Assembly (NCBI RefSeq): GCF_051014445.1
Contig: NW_027488369.1
Coordinates: forward strand, 12,418,001 to 12,482,000
Direction of reading: 5' to 3'
Source of the DNA: Colletes latitarsis
Lineage: Eukaryota > Arthropoda > Insecta > Hymenoptera > Colletidae
DNA length: 64,000 nucleotides
Under the pieces are notes generated by a model. It did not search any database. It was not told the DNA's origin and saw only the letters and a list, made by a program, of their open reading frames with translations. A program made the translations under genes and the position numbers. This document shows positions 1-11,600 of the stretch, piece by piece; the stretch's first letter is position 1, and the number at the start of each line of letters is the position of its first letter.

Positions 1-22
1 ACCAGGTTTAATGGACTGTTTC

Positions 23-38
23 AGTGTGGTACCACACT
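23..38. other. Perfect 16-bp palindrome, first of one per monomer
   Basis: AGTGTGGTACCACACT is its own reverse complement. It is 16 bp where the monomer continues CACTAC, and 12 bp perfect (TGTGGTACCACA) where it continues CATTAC. It lies at monomer bases 23-38 or 25-36. A KpnI-type GGTACC sits at the centre of most copies. Short dyad symmetries are a reported property of many centromeric satellites, especially those without CENP-B boxes; a function here is inference. Confidence 0.85.
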
Positions 39-176
39 ACTACGGGATCCAAACCAGAAAAAACCCAGGATCTGTTGAACAAGTATGTGAAAAACGCGAC
101 ATTATGAGCCTGATGTGGGCAAATCCCAGACCTATCCCAGACCTAACTTGCGTTGTCCTCTAAAATATTGATGGAA

Positions 177-352
177 ACCAGGTTTAATTGACTGTTTCGG
201 TGTTGTACTTCATTACTACGTGATGCAATCCAGAAAAAGCTCAGGATCTAGCCATCAAGTATGAGAAATATGCGAAAGAATGAGCCTGATGAGAGCAAAT
301 CCCAGACCTATCCCAGACCTAACTTGCGTTATCCTCCAAAATATTGATCGAA
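177..352 (+). repeat. Representative type B monomer
   Basis: Same length and ends as type A, but the centre carries linked differences. It has GTTGTACTTCATTAC instead of the palindromic GTGGTACCACATTAC, GATGCAATCCAGAAAAAGC instead of GATCCAAACCAGAAAAAAC, and TAGCCATCAAGTATGAGAAA instead of GTTCAACAAGTATGTGAAA, usually followed by GAAAGAATGAGCC. Some B monomers retain the palindrome (for example 529-704), so the B lineage itself has subtypes. These linked differences recur across the window, which shows two monomer lineages rather than random noise. Confidence 0.88.
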
Positions 353-528
353 ACCAGGTTTAATTGGCTGTTTTAGTGTGGTACCACATTACTACGTGAT
401 CCAAACCAGAAAAAACCCAGGATCTGTTCAACAAGTATGTGAAAAACGCGAAACTGTGAGCCTGATGAGGGCAAATCTTAGACCTAACCCAGACCTAAGA
501 TTCGTTATCCTCTAAAATATTTATCCAG
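353..528 (+). repeat. Reference monomer (type A) with its internal landmarks
   Basis: A typical 176-bp unit, counted from ACCAGG as base 1. The last two bases of the preceding unit plus bases 1-9 form AAACC-A-GGTTT, a five-base-arm dyad with a one-base centre. Bases 25-36 hold the perfect palindrome TGTGGTACCACA. Bases 58-63 are a six-A tract. Bases 68-100 carry the type A diagnostic block (GATCTGTTCAACAAGTATG). The tail at 125-146 normally contains two copies of an 11-base unit, CCCAGACCTAT/CCCAGACCTAA; in this copy it is partly diverged to TTAGACCTAACCCAGACCTA. The AT-rich CTCTAAAATATT lies near 160. Hand count for the common form is 73 G+C of 176 (41%). Confidence 0.9.
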
Positions 529-2290
529 ACCAGGTTTCATTGAATGTTTCAGTGTGGTACCACATTACTACGTGATACAATGCGGAAACAGCCCAGGATC
601 TAGCCATGAAGTATGAGAAATATGCGAAAATATGAGCCTGATGAGGGCAAATCCTAGACGTAACCCAGACCTAACATGCGTTATCCTCTAAAATATTTAT
701 CAAGACCAGGTTAGTTGAATGTTTCTGTGCGGTACCACATTACTACGTGATCCAAACCAGAAAGGACCCAGGATCCGTTCAACAAGTATGTGAAGAATGC
801 GAATGTATGAGTCTGATCAGTGAAAATCTCAGGCCTTACCTAGACCTAACTTGCGTTGTCCTCTAAAATATTGATGGAAACCAGGTTTCATTGACTGTTT
901 CAGTGTGGTACTACGTTACTACGTGATGCAATCCAGAAAAAGCCCAGGATCTAGCCATCAAGTATGAGACATATGCGAAAGAATGAGCCTGAGGAGAGCA
1001 AATCCCAGACCTAACCTAGACCTAACATGTGTTATCCTCTAAAATATTGAGCGAAACCAGGTCTAATGGACGGTTTCAGTGTGGTACCACACTACTTCGT
1101 GATCCAAACCAGAAAAAACCCAGGATCTGTTCAACAAGTATGTGAAAAACGCGAAACTGTGAGCCTGATGAGGGCAAATCTTAGACCTATCCCAGACCTA
1201 AGATGCGTTGTCGTCTAAAATATTTATCCAGACCAGGTTTCATTGAATGTTTCAGTGTTGTACCACTTTACTACGTGATCCAATCCAGAAATAGCCCAGG
1301 ATCTAGCCATGAAGTATGAGAAATATGCGAAAATATGAGCCTGATGAGGGCAAATCCTAGACCTAACCCAGACCTAACATGCGTTATCCTCTAAAATATT
1401 TATCAAGACCAGGTTTAATTGAATGTTTCAGTGTGGTACCACATTACTATGTGATCCAAACCAGAAAATAACGCAGGATCTGTTCAACGAGTATGTGAAG
1501 TGTGCGAATGTATGAGCCTGATGAGAGCAAATCCCAGACCTAACCTAGACCTAACATGAATTATTCTCTAAAATATTGGTCGAAACCAGGTTTAATTGAC
1601 TGTTTCAGTGTGGTCCCACATTACTACGTGACCCAAACCAGAAAAAACCCAGGATCCGTTCAACAAGTATGTGAAGAATGCGAAAGTATGAGTCTGATGA
1701 GTGAAAAAACCAGGCCTGACCTAGACCTAACATGTGTTATCCTCTAAAATATTGAGCGAAACCAGGTTTAATGGACTGTTTCAGTGTGGTACCACACTAC
1801 TACGGGATCCAAGCCGGAAAAAAACCAGGATCTGGTCAAGTAGTATGTGAAAAACGCGAAAGTATGAGCCTGATGAGGGCAAATCCCAGACCTATCCCAG
1901 ACCTAACTTGCGTTATCCTCTAAAATATTGATCGAAACCAGGTTTAATTGAATGTTTCAGTGTGGTACTACATTGCTATGTGATCCAAACCAGAAAATAA
2001 CCCAGGATCTGTACAACGAGTATGTGAAGAGTGCGAAAGTATGAGTCTGATGAGGTCAAATCCCAGACCAATCCCAGACTTAACTTGCGTTATCCTCTAA
2101 AATATTAATCGAAACCAGGTTTAATCGACTGTTTCAGTGTGAAACCACATTACTACGTGATCAAAACCAGAAAAAAACCCAGGATCTTGTCAACGAGTAT
2201 GTGAAGTGTGCGAAAGTATGAGTCTGATGAGGGCTAATCCCTGACCTATCCCAGACCTAGCTTGCGTTATCCTCTAAAATATTGATCGAA
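353..2290 (+). repeat. Block of 11 monomers, copy 1 of a left-end duplication
   Basis: This block opens with the distinctive monomer containing GACTGTTTTAGTGTGG (GGCTG here) followed by CGCGAAACTGTGAGCC. The same opening recurs at 2291, 4404 and 9339. Private markers shared with the next copy are GGTTAGTTGAATGTTTCTGTGCGG (711 and 2825), AATAACGCAGG (1470 and 3232) and CAAGTAGTATG (1837 and 3951). The offset between markers shifts from 1938 to 2114 to 1762 and back to 2114 bp. Single or paired monomers have therefore been gained or lost between the copies. Confidence 0.75.
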
Positions 2291-4403
2291 ACCAGGTTTA
2301 ATTGACTGTTTTAGTGTGGTACCACATTACTACGTGATCCAAACCAGAAAAAACCCAGGATCTGTTCAACAAGTATGTGAAAAACGCGAAACTGTGAGCC
2401 TGATGAGGGCAAATCTTAGACCTAACCCAGACCTAAGATGCGTTATCCTCTAAAATATTTATCCAGACCAGGTTTCATTGAATGTTTCAGTGTGGTACCA
2501 CTTTACTACGTGATCCAATCCAGAAATAGCCCAGGATCTAGCCATGAAGTATGAGAAATATGCGATAGTAAGAGCCTGATGAGGGCAAATCCTAGACCTA
2601 TCCCAGACCTTACATGCGTTATCCTCTAAAATATTGGTCGAAACCAGGTTTAATTGACTGTTTCAGCGTGTTACCACATTACTACGTGATACAATGCAGA
2701 AAAAGCCCAGGATCTAGCCATGAAGTATGCGAAATATGCGAAAGTATGAGCCTGACCAGGTCAAATCTTAGACCTAACCCAGACCTAACATGCGTTATCC
2801 TCTAAAATATTTATCAAGACCAGGTTAGTTGAATGTTTCTGTGCGGTACCACATTACTACGTGATCCAAACCAGAAAGGACCCAGGATCCGTTCAACAAG
2901 TATGTGAAGAATGCGAATGTATGAGTCTGATCAGTGAAAATCTCAGGCCTTACCTAGACCTAACTTGCGTTGTCCTCTAAAATATTGATGGAAACCAGGT
3001 TTCATTGACTGTTTCAGTGTGGTACTACGTTACTACGTGATGCAATCCAGAAAAAGCCCAGGATCTAGCCATCAAGTATGAGACATATGCGAAAGAATGA
3101 GCCTGATGAGAGCAAATCCCAGACCTAACCCAGACCTAACATGCGTTATCCTCTAAAATATTTATCAAGACCAGGTTTAATTGAATGTTTCAGTGTGGTA
3201 CCACATTACTATGTGATCCAAACCAGAAAATAACGCAGGATCTGTTCAGCGAGTATGTGAAGTGTGCGAAAGTATGAGCCTGATGAGGGCAAATCCCAGA
3301 CCTATCCCAGACCTAACATGCGTTATCCTCTAAAATATTTATCAAGACCAGGTTTAATTGATTGTTTCAGTGTGGACCCACATTACTACGTGATCCAAAC
3401 CAGAAAAAACCCAGGATCCGTTCAACAAGTATGTGAAGAATGCGAAAGTATGAGTCTGATGAGTGAAAATCCCAGGCCTGACCTAGACCTAACATGCGTT
3501 ATCCTCTAAAATATTGAGCGAAACCAGGTTTAATAGACTGTTTCAGTGTGGTACCACACTACTACGTGATTCAAACCAGAAAAAACCCAGGATCCGTTCA
3601 ACAAGTATGTGAAGTGTGCGAAAGTATGAGCCTGATGAGGGCAAATCCCAGACCTATCCCAGACCTAACATGCGTTATCCTCTAAAATATTTATCAAGAC
3701 CAGGTTTAATTGATTGTTTCAGTGTGGACCCACATTACTACGTGATCCAAACCAGAAAAAACCCAGGATCCGTTCAACAAGTATGTGAAGAATGCGAAAG
3801 TATGAGTCTGATGAGTGAAAATCCCAGGCCTGACGTAGACCTAACATGCGTTATCCTCTAAAATATTGAGCGAAACCAGGTTTAATGGACTGTTTCAGTG
3901 TGGTACCACACTACTACGGGATCCAAACCAGAAAAAAACCAGGATCTGTTCAAGTAGTATGTGAAAAACGCGAAAGTATGAGCCTGATGAGGGCAAATCC
4001 CAGACCTATCCCAGACCTAACTTGCGTTATCCTCTAAAATATTGATCGAAACCAGGTTTAATTGAATGTTTCAGTGTGGTACCACATTACTATGTGATCC
4101 AAACCAGAAAATAACCCAGGATCTGTACAACGAGTATGTGAAGAGTGCGAAAGTATGAGTCTGATGAGGTCAAATCCCAGACCAATCCCAGACTTAACTT
4201 GCGTTATCCTCTAAAATATTAATCGAAACCAGGTTTAATCGACTGTTTCAGTGTGAAACCACATTACTACGTGATCAAAACCAGAAAAAACCCAGGATCT
4301 TGTCAACGAGTATGTGAAGTGTGCGAAAGTATGAGTCTGATGAGGGCTAATCCCAGACCTATCCCAGACCTAGCTTGCGTTATCCTCTAAAATATTGATC
4401 GAA
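2291..4403 (+). repeat. Block of 12 monomers, copy 2 of the left-end duplication
   Basis: It carries the same ordered markers as 353-2290, about 1.94-2.11 kb downstream. It also contains two nearly identical open stretches at 3264-3509 and 3616-3861, exactly 352 bp (two monomers) apart, a local dimer duplication. The block runs directly into the large 28-monomer duplication that begins near 3711. Confidence 0.72.
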
Positions 4404-7400
4404 ACCAGGTTTAATTGACTGTTTTAGTGTGGTACCACATTACTACGTGATCCAAACCAGAAAAAACCCAGGATCTGCTCAACAAGTATGTGAAAAACGC
4501 GAAACTGTGAGCCTCATGAGGGCAAATCTTAGACCTAACCCAGACCTAAGATGCGTTATCCTCTAAAATATTTATCCAGACCAGGTTTCATTGAATGTTT
4601 CAGTGTGGTACCACATAACTACGTGGTCCAAACCAGAAAAAACCCAGGATCCGTTCAACAAGTATGTGAAGAATGCGAAAGTATGAGTCTGATGAGTGAA
4701 AAAACCAGGCCTGACCTAGACCTAACATGCGTTGTCCTCTAAAATATTGAACGAAACCAGGTTTAATGGACTGTTTCAGTGTGCTACCACACTACTTCGT
4801 GATCGAAACCAGAAAAAACCCAGGATCTGTTCAACAAGTATGTGAAAAACGCGAAACTGTGAGCCTGATGAGGGCAAATCTTAGACCTAACCCAGACCTA
4901 AGATGCGTTATCCTCTAAAATATTTATCCAGACCAGGTTTCATTGAATGTTTCAGTGTGGTACCACCTTACTACGTGATCCAATCCAGAAATAGCCCAGG
5001 ATCTAGCCATGAAGTATGAGAAATATGCGAAAGTATGAGCCTGATGAGGGCAAATCCTAGACCTAACCCAGACCTAACATGCGTTATCCTCTAAAATATT
5101 GATCGAAACCAGGTTTAATTGACTGTTTCAGTGTGGTACCACATTACTACGTGATCCAATCCAGAAATAGCCCAGGATCTAGCCATGAAGTATGAGAAAT
5201 ATGCGAAAGTATGAGTCTGATGGGGTCAAATCCCAGACCAATCCCAGACTTAACTTGCGTTTTCCTCTAAAATATTGATCGAAACCAGGCTTAATCGACT
5301 GTTTCAGTGTGATACCACATTACTACGTGTTCCAAACCAGAAAAAACCCAGGATCAGTTCAACGAGTATGTGAAGTGTGCGTAAGTATGAGTCTGATGAG
5401 GGCAAATCCCAGACCTATCCCAGACCTAACTTGCGTTATCCTCTAAAATATTGATCGAAACTAGGTTTAACCGACTGTTTCAGTGTGGAACCACATTGCT
5501 ACGTGATCCAAACCAGAAAAAACCCAGGATCAGTTCAACAAGTATGTGAAGAATGCGAAGGTATGAGTCTGATGAGTGAAAATCCCAAGCCTAACCTAGA
5601 CCTAACATGCGTTATCCTCAAAAATATTGATCGAAACCTGGTTTAATCGACTGTTTCAGTGTGGTACCACATTACTATGTGATCCAAACCAGAAAATAAC
5701 CCAGGATCTGTTCAACGAGTATGTGAAGTGTGCGAAAGTATGAGTCTGATGAGGGCAAATCCCAGACCTATCCCAGACCAAACATGCGTTATCCTCTAAA
5801 ATATTTATCAAGACCAGGTTTAATTGATTGTTTCAGTGTGGACCCACATTACGACGTGATCCAAACCAGAAGAAACCCAGGATCCGTTCAACAAGTATGT
5901 GAAGAATGCGAAAGTGTGAGTCTCATGAGTGAAAATCCCATGCCTAACCTAGACCTAACATGCGTTATCCTCAAAAATATTGATGGAAACCTGGTTTAAT
6001 CGACTGTTTCAGTGTGGTACCACATTACTATGTGATCCAAACCAGAAAATAACCCAGGATCCGTTCAACAAGAATGTGAAGAATGCGAAAGTATGAGTCT
6101 GATGAGTGAAAATCCCAGGCCTGACCTAGACTTAACATGCGTTATCCTCTAAAATATTGAGCGAAACCAGGTTTAATTGACTGTTTCAGTGTTGTACTTC
6201 ATTACTACGTGATGCAATCCAGAAAAAGCCCAGGATCTAGCCATGAAGTATGAGAAATATGCGAAAGAATGAGCCTGATCAGAGCAAATCCCAGACCTAA
6301 CCTAGACCAAACATGAATTATTCTCTAATATATTGATCGAAACCAGGTTTAATTGACTGTTTCAGTGTGGTACCACATTACTACATGATCCAAACCAGTA
6401 AAAACCCAGGATCCGTTCAACAAGTATGTGAAGAATGCGAAAGTATGAGTGTGATGTGTGAAAATCCTCGGCCTAACGTAGACCTAACATGCGTTATCCT
6501 CAAAAATATTGATCGAAACCAGGTTTAATCGACTGTTTCAGTGTGGTACCACATTACTGCGTGATCCAAACCAGAAAAAACTCAGGATCTGTTCATCGAG
6601 TATGTGAAGTGTGCGAAAGTATGAGTCTGATGAGGCCAAATCCCAGACCTATCCCAGACCTAACATGAGTTATCCTCTAAAATATTTATCAAGACCAGGT
6701 TTAATTGATTGTTTCAGTGTGGTCCCACATTATTACGTGATCCAAACCAGAAAAAACCCAGGATCCGTTCAACAAGTATGTGAAGAATGCGAAAGTATTT
6801 GTCTGATGAGTGAAAATCCCAGACCTAACCTAGACCTAACATGCGTTATCCTCTAAAATATTAATGGAAACCAGGTTTATTTGACTGTTTCAGTGTTGTA
6901 CTTCATTACTACAGGATGCAATCCAGAAACAGCCCAGGATCTAGCCATGAAGTATGAGAAATATGCGAAAGAATGAGCCTGATCAGAGCAAATCCCAGAC
7001 CTAACCTAGACCAAACATGAATTATTCTCTAATATATTGATCGAAACCAGGTTTAATTGACTGTTTCAGTGTGGTACCACATTACTACATGATCCAAGCC
7101 AGTAAAAACCCAGTATCCGTTCAACAAGTATGTGAAGAATGCGAAAGTATGAGTCTGATGTGTGAAAATCCTCGGCCTAACCTAGACCTAACATGCGTTA
7201 TCCTCAAAAATATTGATCGAAACCAGGTTTAATCGACTGTTTCAGTGTGGTACCACATTACTGCGTGATCCAAACCAGAAAAAAACCCAGGATCTGATCA
7301 ACACGTATGTGAAGTATGCGAAAGTTTGAGTCTGATGAGGGCAAATCCCAGGCCTAAACTAGACATAACTTTCGTTATCCTCTAAAATATTGATCGAAAC

Positions 7401-8644
7401 CAGGTTTGATTGACTGTTTTAGTGTGGTACCACTTTACTACGTGATCCAAAGCAGAAAAAACCCTCGATCAGGTCAACATGCATGTTAAAACTGCGAAAG
7501 TATGAGCCTGATGAGGGCAAATCCCAGACCTATCCCAGACCTAACATGCGTTATCCTCAAAAATATTAATCGAAACCAGGTTTAGTCGACTGTTTCAGTG
7601 TGGTACCACATTACTACCTGATCCATACCAGAAAAAAAACAGGATCCGTTGAACAAGTATGTGAAGAATGCGAAAGTATGAGTCTGATGAGTGAAAATCT
7701 CAGGCCTTACCTAGACCTAACTTGCGTTGTCGTCTAAAATATTGATGGAAACCAGGTTTCATTGACTGTTTCAGTGTGGTACTACATTACTACGTGATGC
7801 AATCCAGAAAAAGCCCAGGATGTAGCCATCAAGTATGAGAAATATGCGAAAGAATGAGCCTGATGAGAGCAAATCCCAGACCTAACCTAGACCTAACATG
7901 CGTTATCCTCTAAAATATTGAGCGAAACCAGGTTTAATGGACTGTTTCAGTGTGGTACCACACTACTATGGGATCCAAACCAGAAAAAACCCAGGATCTG
8001 TTCAACAAGTATGTGAAAAACGCGAAAGTATGAGCCTGATGAGAGCAAATCCCAGACCTATCCCAGACCTAACTTGCGTTGTCCTCTAAAATATTGATGG
8101 AAACCAGGTTTAATTGACTGTTTCAGTGTTGTACTTCATTACTACGTGATGCAATCCAGAAAAAGCCCAGGATCTAGCCATCAAGTATGAGAAATATGCG
8201 AAAGAATGAGCCTGATGGGAGCAAATCCCAGACCTAACCTAGACCTAACATGAATTATTCTCTAAAATATTGGTCGAAACCAGGTTTAATTGACTGTTTC
8301 AGTGTGGAACCACATTACTATGTGATCCAATCCAGTAAATAACCCAGGATCTGTTCAACGAGTATGTGAAGTGTGCGAAAGTATGAGTCTGATGAGTGAA
8401 AATCCCAGGCCTAACCTAGACCTAACATGCGTTATCCTCAAAAATATTGATCGAAACCTGGTTTAATCGACTGTTTCAGTGTGGTACCACATTACTATGT
8501 GATCCAAACCAGAAAATAACCCAGGATCCGTTCAACAAGAATGTGAAGAATGCGAAAGTATGAGTCTGATGAGTGAAAATCCCAGGCCTGACCTAGACTT
8601 AACATGCGTTATCCTCTAAAATATTGAGCGAAACCAGGTTTAAT
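3711..8644 (+). repeat. 28-monomer unit (4934 bp), copy 1
   Basis: The sequence from TGATTGTTTCAGTGTGGACCC at 3711 reappears at 8645, and private variants keep a constant offset of 4934-4935 bp. Examples are CAAGTAGTATG, the GACTGTTTTAGTG monomer at 4404/9339, and the open stretch at 4551/9486. After 5283 the offset drops to 4759 because this copy has one extra monomer at 5108-5283. Similarity continues to about 8525. A related monomer (ATCCGTTCAACAAGAATG) occurs at about 6060 and 8523 inside this copy, so the unit is itself partly repetitive. Confidence 0.88.
5108..5283 (+). repeat. Extra monomer in copy 1 of the 28-monomer unit
   Basis: In copy 1 the sequence ...CCTAACCCAGACCTAACATGCG is followed by this 176-bp monomer. 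In copy 2 the equivalent point (about 10043) goes straight to the next one, ACCAGGCTTAATCGACTG. Its 5' part is B-type (GATCCAATCCAGAAATAG, TAGCCATGAAG). Its tail, GGTCAAATCCCAGACCAATC then GACTTAAC, is the one found on A-type monomers near 4170. It therefore looks like a hybrid as well as an indel. Which copy is ancestral cannot be told from this window. Confidence 0.8.
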
Positions 8645-11600
8645 TGATTGTTTCAGTGTGGACCCACATTACTACGTGATCCAAACCAGAAAAAACCCAG
8701 GATCCGTTCAACAAGTATGTGAAGAATGCGAAAGTATGAGTCTGATGAGTGAAAATCCCAGGCCTGACGTAGACCTAACATGCGTTATCCTCTAAAATAT
8801 TGAGCGAAACCAGGTTTAATGGACTGTTTCAGTGTGGTACCACACTACTACGGGATCCAAACCAGAAAAAAACCAGGATCTGTTCAAGTAGTATGTGAAA
8901 AACGCGAAAGTATGAGCCTGATGAGGGCAAATCCCAGACCTATCCCAGACCTAACTTGCGTTATCCTCTAAAATATTGATCGAAACCAGGTTTAATTGAA
9001 TGTTTCAGTGTGGTACCACATTACTATGTGATCCAAACCAGAAAATAACCCAGGATCTGTACAACGAGTATGTGAAGAGTGCGAAAGTATGAGTCTGATG
9101 AGGTCAAATCCCAGACCAATCCCAGACTTAACTTGCGTTATCCTCTAAAATATTAATCGAAACCAGGTTTAATCGACTGTTTCAGTGTGAAACCACATTA
9201 CTACGTGATCAAAACCAGAAAAAAACCCAGGATCTTGTCAACGAGTATGTGAAGTGTGCGAAAGTATGAGTCTGATGAGGGCTAATCCCAGACCTATCCC
9301 AGACCTAGCTTGCGTTATCCTCTAAAATATTGATCGAAACCAGGTTTAATTGACTGTTTTAGTGTGGTACCACATTACTACGTGATCCAAACCAGAAAAA
9401 ACCCAGGATCTGCTCAACAAGTATGTGAAAATCGCGAAACTGTGAGCCTGATGAGGGCAAATCTTAGACCTAACCCAGACCTAAGATGCGTTATCCTCTA
9501 AAATATTTATCCAGACCAGGTTTCATTGAATGTTTCAGTGTGGTACCACATAACTACGTGATCCAAACCAGAAAAAACCCAGGATCCGTTCAACAAGTAT
9601 GTGAAGAATGCGAAAGTATGAGTCTGATGAGTGAAAAAACCAGGCCTGACCTAGACCTAACATGCGTTGTCCTCTAAAATATTGAACGAAACCAGGTTTA
9701 ATGGACTGTTTCAGTGTGCTACCACACTACTTCGTGATCGAAACCAGAAAAAACCCAGGATCTGTTCAACATGTATGTGAAAAACGCGAAACTGTGAGCC
9801 TGATGAGGGCAAATCTTAGACCTAACCCAGACCTAAGATGCGTTATCCTCTAAAATATTTATCCAGACCAGGTTTCATTGAATGTTTCAGTGTGGTACCA
9901 CCTTACTACGTGATCCAATCCAGAAATAGCCCAGGATCTAGCCATGAAGTATGAGAAATATGCGAAAGTATGAGCCTGATGAGGGCAAATCCTAGACCTA
10001 ACCCAGACCTAACATGCGTTATCCTCTAAAATATTGATCGAAACCAGGCTTAATCGACTGTTTCAGTGTGATACCACATTACTACGTGTTCCAAACCAGA
10101 AAAAACCCAGGATCAGTTCAACGAGTATGTGAAGTGTGCGTAAGTATGAGTCTGATGAGGGCAAATCCCAGACCTATCCCAGACCTAACTTGCGTTATCC
10201 TCTAAAATATTGATCGAAACTAGGTTTAACCGACTGTTTCAGTGTGGAACCACATTGCTACGTGATCCAAACCAGAAAAAACCCAGGATCAGTTCAACAA
10301 GTATGTGAAGAATGCGAAGGTATGAGTCTGATGAGTGAAAATCCCAAGCCTAACCTACACCTAACATGCGTTATCCTCAAAAATATTGATCGAAACCTGG
10401 TTTAATCGACTGTTTCAGTGTGGTACCACATTACTATGTGATCCAAACCAGAAAATAACCCAGGATCTGTTCAACGAGTATGTGAAGTGTGCGAAAGTAT
10501 GAGTCTGATGAGGGCAAATCCCAGACCTATCCCAGACCAAACATGCGTTATCCTCTAAAATATTTATCAAGACCAGGTTTAATTGATTGTTTCAGTGTGG
10601 ACCCACATTACGACGTGATCTAAACCAGACGAAACCCAGGATCCGTTCAACAAGTATGTGAAGAATGCGAAAGTATGAGTCTCATGAGTGAAAATCCCAT
10701 GCCTAACCTAGACCTAACATGCGTTATCCTCAAAAATATTGATGGAAACCTGGTTTAATCGACTGTTTCAGTGTGGTACCACATTACTATGTGATCCAAA
10801 CCAGAAAATAACCCAGGATCCGTTCAACAAGAATGTGAAGAATGCGAAAGTATGAGTCTGATGAGTGAAAATCCCAGGCCTGACCTAGACTTAACATGCG
10901 TTATCCTCTAAAATATTGAGCGAAACCAGGTTTAATTGACTGTTTCAGTGTTGTACTTCATTACTACGTGATGCAATCCAGAAAAAGCCCAGGATCTAGC
11001 CATGAAGTATGAGAAATATGCGAAAGAATGAGCCTGATCAGAGCAAATCCCAGACCTAACCTAGACCAAACATGAATTATTCTCTAATATATTGATCGAA
11101 ACCAGGTTTAATTGACTGTTTCAGTGTGGTACCACATTACTACATGATCCAAACCAGTAAAAACCCAGGATCCGTTCAACAAGTATGTGAAAAATGCGAA
11201 AGTATGAGTCTGATGTGTGAAAATCCTCGGCCTAACCTAGACCTAACATGCGTTATCCTCAAAAATATTGATCGAAACCAGGTTTAATCGACTGTTTCAG
11301 TGTGGTACCACATTACTGCGTGATCCAAACCAGATAAAACTCAGGATCTGTTCAACGAGTATGTGAAGTGTGCGAAAGTATGAGTCTGATGAGGCCAAAT
11401 CCCAGACCTATCCCAGACCTAACATGAGTTATCCTCTAAAATATTTATCAAGACCAGGTTTAATTGATTGTTTCAGTGTGGTCCCACATTATTACGTGAT
11501 CCAAACCAGAAAAAACCCAGGATCCGTTCAACAAGTATGTGAAGAATGCGAAAGTATTTGTCTGATGAGTGAAAATCCCAGACCTAACCTAGACCTAACA

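Larger units (their letters stand above)
1..1407 (+). repeat. Strict A-B dimer alternation, eight monomers
   Basis: Monomers starting at 1, 177, 353, 529, 705, 880 and the next two read A, B, A, B, A, B, A, B by the diagnostic GTTCAAC versus TAGCCAT block (GTTGAAC in the first). From 1408 the order breaks: several A-type units follow in a row, including the 177-bp GAAAATAAC subtype. The stretch may preserve an ancestral dimeric (about 352 bp) organisation, or may be chance; elsewhere I see only shorter alternating runs. The monomer at 705-879 is 175 bp because one T is missing in AGGTTAGTTG. Confidence 0.75.

Noticed and set aside
1360..1382. Telomere-like CCTAACCCAGACCTAAC in the monomer tail
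   Set aside because: Only two imperfect CCTAAC motifs per monomer, explained by the internal 11-base direct repeat. There is no run of telomeric units.
8640..8645. Transposon or insertion boundary at the sharp sequence junctions (8645, 37331, 45729, 54910)
   Set aside because: Both sides are the same satellite in register, with no target-site duplication, terminal inverted repeat or foreign sequence. Unequal exchange between monomers explains them.
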